Shown here in pieces: positions 5,401 through 8,700 of a DNA stretch of 8,700 nt. This stretch comes from an uncultured Clostridium sp. (GTDB lineage: Bacteria > Bacillota > Clostridia > TANB77 > CAG-508): the NCBI GenBank assembly GCA_948465625.1, contig CAOJXM010000032.1, positions 1 to 8,700 on the forward strand, given 5' to 3'. The position numbers and the translations under genes were made by a program. Every line of letters starts with the position of its first letter. Position 1 is the first letter of the stretch. The notes beneath the pieces are model-generated. The model saw only the letters and a program-made list of their open reading frames with translations. It was not told the DNA's origin and searched no databases.

Positions 5401-6735
5401 ATGGGAGAGAAAAAATTACTTTTAGATGTAAACGAAAAACCACCAGTAGCGAAATGGATTATTTTAGCATTGCAACATGTATTTGCCATGTTTGGAGCTA
5501 CTATTTTAGTACCAATTTTAGTCAATGCATCAGCAGGAGAAACCGTGTTAACCATACCAGTAGCATTGGTCACATCAGGAATAGGAACATTAATCTATAT
5601 CTTATGTACCAAAGGAAAATCACCAGTATACTTAGGAAGTTCTTTTGCTTTTATTGCACCTTTAGCAGCAGCATTTTTAAAGGGTGGAACAGCAGGAGCC
5701 ATGACAGGTGTAATGACGGTAGGTTTCATTTATATTGTATTTGCAATTGTAGTTAAACGAATCGGAAAAAACTGGATTAATAAGTTATTACCACCAGTTG
5801 TAATTGGACCAATGATTATGATTATTGGATTAGGCTTAGCACCATCTGCTATTTCACAAATTGGCTTAGCAACAGGAGCAGAAATCGAGTGGAAAGCGGT
5901 AGCAGTAGCGGTTATTACATTTTTAACCACGGCCATTGTTATGGTAAGAGGAAAAGGGTTCTTAAAAATTATACCATTTTTAATTGGAATCGTAGTTGGT
6001 TATGTATCTGCAATTTGTTTAGGATTGGTAGATTTTGCACCAGTAGCAGAAGCCGCATTCTTCAGTATGCCAGGATTTGCAATACCATTTGTTAGCTATA
6101 TGCCAAGCTTTGCAGCAATTCTTACCATCGCACCAATTGCATTGGTTACCATGGCAGAACATATTGGAGACCATACAGCCTTAAGTGCGATTATTGATAA
6201 AGACTTATTAAAAGAACCAGGATTAGATAGAACCTTACTAGGAGACGGTATTGCCACTTTTGTAGCAGGATTACTAGGAGGACCTGCTAATACTACTTAT
6301 GGTGAAAACACCTCAGTTGTAGGTATGACAAAAGTAGCATCTGTATGGGTAATTGGATTAGCAGCCATTTTTGCAATTTGCTTAGGATTTTTAGGAAAAT
6401 TTACGGCCTTAGTATCTACTATACCAAATGCAGTATTAGGTGGAGTTTCACTATTACTATATGGATTTATAGCAGTAAATGGACTAAAAGTATTAATTCA
6501 AAATCAGATTGATTTTGGCAAATCTAAAAATGTAGTAGTAGCTTCTACGATGCTTGTTTTAGGATTAGGTGGAGCAGCAATATCCATTGTTGCAGGAGAC
6601 CTTAGTGTAACCATTTCAGGAATGAGTTTGGCAGCAGTAGTTGGAATTTTATTAAATTTATTGTTACCAGCAGAAAAAGAAGAAATAAAAGAGAGTGAAG
6701 AAAAAGTAGAGCAAAAAGAAACAACACATGTATAA
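5401..6735 (+). CDS. uraA: Uracil permease, NCS2 (nucleobase:cation symporter-2) family
   Basis: An inner-membrane carrier that imports uracil (possibly another nucleobase) with protons for pyrimidine salvage. AGGGGG (5388-5393) lies 7 nt before ATG 5401. The 444-residue product is highly hydrophobic and consistent with the 14-helix UraA fold. Family motifs are in order: ALQHVFAMFGATILVP (23-38), YLGSSFAFIAP (77-87), AEHIGDHTAL (252-261) and GGPANTTYGENTSVVGMTK (293-311). The two conserved glutamates, E253 and E302, correspond to the substrate-binding pair in E. coli UraA (E241 and E290). The Asn-Thr-Thr-Tyr-Gly-Glu-Asn motif favours uracil over xanthine/uric acid members. The C-terminus is a charged Glu/Lys tail. 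The gene has its own terminator and no pyrimidine-biosynthesis neighbour. It may be transcribed by read-through from 5205-5233; a weak TTGGTA-17-TATTTT promoter at 5339-5367 is also possible. Confidence 0.92.
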   Translation: MGEKKLLLDVNEKPPVAKWIILALQHVFAMFGATILVPILVNASAGETVLTIPVALVTSGIGTLIYILCTKGKSPVYLGSSFAFIAPLAAAFLKGGTAGAMTGVMTVGFIYIVFAIVVKRIGKNWINKLLPPVVIGPMIMIIGLGLAPSAISQIGLATGAEIEWKAVAVAVITFLTTAIVMVRGKGFLKIIPFLIGIVVGYVSAICLGLVDFAPVAEAAFFSMPGFAIPFVSYMPSFAAILTIAPIALVTMAEHIGDHTALSAIIDKDLLKEPGLDRTLLGDGIATFVAGLLGGPANTTYGENTSVVGMTKVASVWVIGLAAIFAICLGFLGKFTALVSTIPNAVLGGVSLLLYGFIAVNGLKVLIQNQIDFGKSKNVVVASTMLVLGLGGAAISIVAGDLSVTISGMSLAAVVGILLNLLLPAEKEEIKESEEKVEQKETTHV

Positions 6736-6745
6736 AAAACGAATT

Positions 6746-6780
6746 AAAAATTCCAGAGTAATCTGGGATTTTTAGTTTAC
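6746..6780 (+). terminator. Intrinsic terminator after the uracil permease
   Basis: AAAAATTCCAGA (6746-6757) pairs with TCTGGGATTTTT (6762-6773), with one G-U pair and a GTAA tetraloop. The T run forms the 3' arm of the stem. Confidence 0.8.
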
Positions 6781-6807
6781 TTTCATAAAAAATTAAGATA
6801 ATAACAA

Positions 6808-6836
6808 TTGAACTTTTAAGATTCATATGATATAGT
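6808..6836 (+). promoter_or_regulatory. Vegetative promoter of the GH18 gene
   Basis: TTGAAC (6808-6813), a 17-bp spacer and TATAGT (6831-6836), with an extended TGA just before the -10 box. The predicted start near 6843 gives a leader of about 40 nt that includes AGGAG (6871-6875), 7 nt before the ATG. Confidence 0.75.
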
Positions 6837-6882
6837 ATAAGAATAAAAAAATAGTACAAACTAAAAAACAAGGAGAAATAAA

Positions 6883-8565
6883 ATGGAGAAGAATAAAATC
6901 ATAACATGGACCATTAGAATTGTGATATTATTAGTAGTATTAGCAATGGTAGCATTTATCTTAAAAGTAGCACCAGACTATGGAAAGGATATCAATGAGG
7001 GGAAAACAAATTTAATTATCAACAACAATAACATTACCGCAAAATTAAAGAAAGAATTAATTGTACAAAAGGATGGGGAAATTTATTTAGCAAGAGAAGA
7101 TGTAAAAAACTTCTTTGACCCACATCTTCATTATGATGCAGATAACAAAACCATAACAACCACTTCTGATACCAAAGTAGCAAAAGTAACACTAGGGGAA
7201 AATCAATTGGTGTTAAACGGAAAAATGGAAGAAATTAAAAATGGGATTTTAGAACAAAATGGAACCATTTATCTACCAATTTCGATTATGGAAAAAGTAT
7301 ACAATATTGAAGTAAATCATATCAAAGAAACCGATATCATTACGATTGATTCTTTAAATCGAGAACAAATAAAATATACAGTAGATAAAAAAACAAGTGT
7401 AAAATATAGAGCCAAAGTGTTATCCAAAACAGTAGATAAACTAGAAGTAGGAGAAAAATTTATATGGGTAGCAGATAACAACAAAGGTTGGTCAAAAATA
7501 AGAACTGAAAATGGAAAAATAGGATATATCAAAACGGAAATGTTAACCAATCAAGAAATTGCTAAACAAAAACAAGAAATGAAAAAACAAATAGAAGGAA
7601 AAATAAGCCTTGTATGGGACTATTATTCTGAATATGTGAGTGCACCCAATCGAGCAGGAACTAAAATAGAAGGTATCAATGTGGTTTCACCATCCTTTTT
7701 CTCATTAAAACAAGGAGAAGGAATCCAAATCAATGATAATGCAGCAAGAGGGGGAGAAGCCTATGTTCAATGGGCACATGAGAATAATTATAAAGTTTGG
7801 GCCATGTTTTCGAATAACTCTATGAGAGAGACAACTTCAAAAATATTAAATTCAGAAGCCTTACGAGCAGAATTAATAGAAACGATTGTAAATTTAGCAA
7901 AGCAATATAAATTAGATGGAATTAACATCGATTTTGAAAATATGAATGTAGAAGATAAAAATATATTCTCTTTATTTCTAATTGAACTAGCACCTCGATT
8001 AAGAGACATGGGAGTGGTAACATCTGTTGATGTTACAGCACCAGATGGAAGTGATACATGGTCTTTGTGCTACAACCGAAATGTACTAGCAGATGTAGTG
8101 GATTATATGATGTTTATGGCATATGACCAACATGGAACTTCTAGTAACAAAGCAGGAACTGTTGCAGGATACAATTGGGTGGAAGCCAATATTAAGAAAT
8201 TTTTAGGACAAGAAGAAGTGAAGCCAGAAAAAATAATATTAGGTATGCCATTGTATACAAGATTATGGAAAACTAATATCGATAAGGAAGATAGTCTTAC
8301 CAGTATAGTTGTTAATATGAATAAAGTAGAACAACAATTACCAAAAGAGGTAGAAAAAGTTTGGGATGAAGATTTAAAACAAAACTATATCGAATATACA
8401 GATAAAAATATCAAATACCAAATGTGGATAGAAGATGCCAAATCAATTAAAGAAAAATTAGGATTAATCAATCAGTATAATCTAGCAGGTGGAGCTTATT
8501 GGGAAAAAGATAGAGAATTAGAAGAGATATGGAATTTGACAAAAGAAATGCTAGAGATAAAATAG
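6883..8565 (+). CDS. Membrane-anchored GH18 glycoside hydrolase with copper-amine-oxidase-like N-terminal and SH3b domains
   Basis: A probable cell-envelope glycosidase that cuts beta-1,4-linked GlcNAc polymers (peptidoglycan or chitin-like) outside the membrane. The 560-residue product has a signal-anchor helix at about 8-29 with neither a lipobox nor an obvious cleavage site. Then come a copper-amine-oxidase N1-like, non-catalytic domain (about 43-155), a bacterial SH3 domain (about 163-222) for wall binding, a short charged linker, and a GH18 barrel (about 243-556). The GH18 motif DGINIDFE (345-352) is intact, with D350 and catalytic acid E352. The barrel also shows FMAYDQHG (411-418) and the late-strand Trp in GGAYW (W540). 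GH18 plus SH3b or LysM modules occur in Bacillota wall and spore-cortex hydrolases such as the YaaH/SleL and YdhD groups. Substrate and life stage are not readable here. The gene is a single transcription unit with its own promoter and terminator. Confidence 0.9.
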   Translation: MEKNKIITWTIRIVILLVVLAMVAFILKVAPDYGKDINEGKTNLIINNNNITAKLKKELIVQKDGEIYLAREDVKNFFDPHLHYDADNKTITTTSDTKVAKVTLGENQLVLNGKMEEIKNGILEQNGTIYLPISIMEKVYNIEVNHIKETDIITIDSLNREQIKYTVDKKTSVKYRAKVLSKTVDKLEVGEKFIWVADNNKGWSKIRTENGKIGYIKTEMLTNQEIAKQKQEMKKQIEGKISLVWDYYSEYVSAPNRAGTKIEGINVVSPSFFSLKQGEGIQINDNAARGGEAYVQWAHENNYKVWAMFSNNSMRETTSKILNSEALRAELIETIVNLAKQYKLDGINIDFENMNVEDKNIFSLFLIELAPRLRDMGVVTSVDVTAPDGSDTWSLCYNRNVLADVVDYMMFMAYDQHGTSSNKAGTVAGYNWVEANIKKFLGQEEVKPEKIILGMPLYTRLWKTNIDKEDSLTSIVVNMNKVEQQLPKEVEKVWDEDLKQNYIEYTDKNIKYQMWIEDAKSIKEKLGLINQYNLAGGAYWEKDRELEEIWNLTKEMLEIK

Positions 8566-8570
8566 AGCAA

Positions 8571-8606
8571 TAACCAGAGTTAAGAGAAAACTCTGGTTAA
8601 TTTTTT
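8571..8606 (+). terminator. Intrinsic terminator after the GH18 gene
   Basis: A perfect 11-bp stem (TAACCAGAGTT, 8571-8581, with 8589-8599), a 7-nt loop, then a T6 run at 8601-8606. This is the strongest terminator in the window. Confidence 0.9.
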
Positions 8607-8636
8607 ATTAAGAAAAACAAAAACATCTAAAATCTA

Positions 8637-8700
8637 TTGAAAAAGAAACCGTTTTATAGTATAATAAAAGAGTACAAAAGTATAAAAAGGAGAGAAGAAT
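8637..8700 (+). promoter_or_regulatory. Promoter and ribosome binding site of the next gene (coding region beyond the right edge)
   Basis: TTGAAA (8637-8642), a 17-bp spacer and TATAAT (8660-8665) form a near-consensus vegetative promoter. AAGGAG (8687-8692) follows. The window ends in AT at 8699-8700, exactly 6 nt after that site, so the start codon is probably an ATG whose G lies just outside. Confidence 0.75.

Noticed and set aside
5889..6095. A second plus-strand reading frame inside the uracil permease
   Set aside because: It overlaps conserved NCS2 sequence, has no start signals and encodes an unlikely Cys/Ser/Arg-rich peptide.
1..8700. CRISPR repeats, tRNA/rRNA genes, insertion sequences or attachment sites
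   Set aside because: No regularly spaced repeats, cloverleaf-like sequence, transposase motif or terminal inverted repeats were seen on either strand.

Overview
The window looks like chromosomal DNA from an AT-rich, low-GC Bacillota, probably an uncultured gut-type member of the Clostridia. Base composition is about 30% GC by eye. Shine-Dalgarno sites are strong (AGGAGG or AAGGAG, 6-7 nt from the start). Vegetative promoters have TTGNNN and TATARY-like boxes 17 bp apart, and intrinsic terminators are short. AGA and AAA codons dominate. No tRNA, rRNA, insertion sequence, CRISPR array or phage gene was recognised. The genus is not claimed.

Layout, left to right. (1) 2-136 is the C-terminus of a protein that starts outside the window and ends in a C-type-lectin/FGE-sulfatase-like tail. 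(2) 191-4357 is a two-component/ABC-exporter module: OmpR-family response regulator, sensor histidine kinase, MacB/FtsX-type permease and LolD/MacB-type ATPase. The kinase and the ATPase are each broken by an apparent one-base insertion. A terminator separates kinase from permease. The regulator gene and the permease gene carry nearly the same 17-bp direct repeat (TTCAA-N6-TTCAAG), each ending exactly 10 bp before a -10-like hexamer. (3) 4418-5062 on the minus strand is an unrecognised cytosolic protein with its own promoter, convergent with the ATPase across a bidirectional terminator. (4) 5205-6780 holds a good promoter, a 36-codon membrane-peptide ORF, a hairpin plus T-run, and then a UraA-type NCS2 uracil/nucleobase permease with its terminator. 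(5) 6808-8606 is a monocistronic, membrane-anchored GH18 cell-wall glycosidase with a copper-amine-oxidase-like N-terminal domain and an SH3b domain. (6) 8637-8700 is the promoter and ribosome binding site of a gene starting at the right edge.

How the parts fit together. In the two-component/ABC module the kinase would sense an envelope signal and phosphorylate the regulator, which would bind the TTCAA repeats to control both its own gene and the permease-ATPase pair. This resembles bacterial export or antimicrobial-resistance modules such as Vnc/Vex. The two frameshifts mean that the module is decaying, is switched off reversibly, or was hit by sequencing errors. The uracil permease and the GH18 enzyme are independent transcription units for nucleobase salvage and envelope work. 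The most interesting signals are the paired operator-promoter arrangement, the double frameshift, and the unannotated small membrane peptide with an attenuator-like hairpin in front of the uracil permease.
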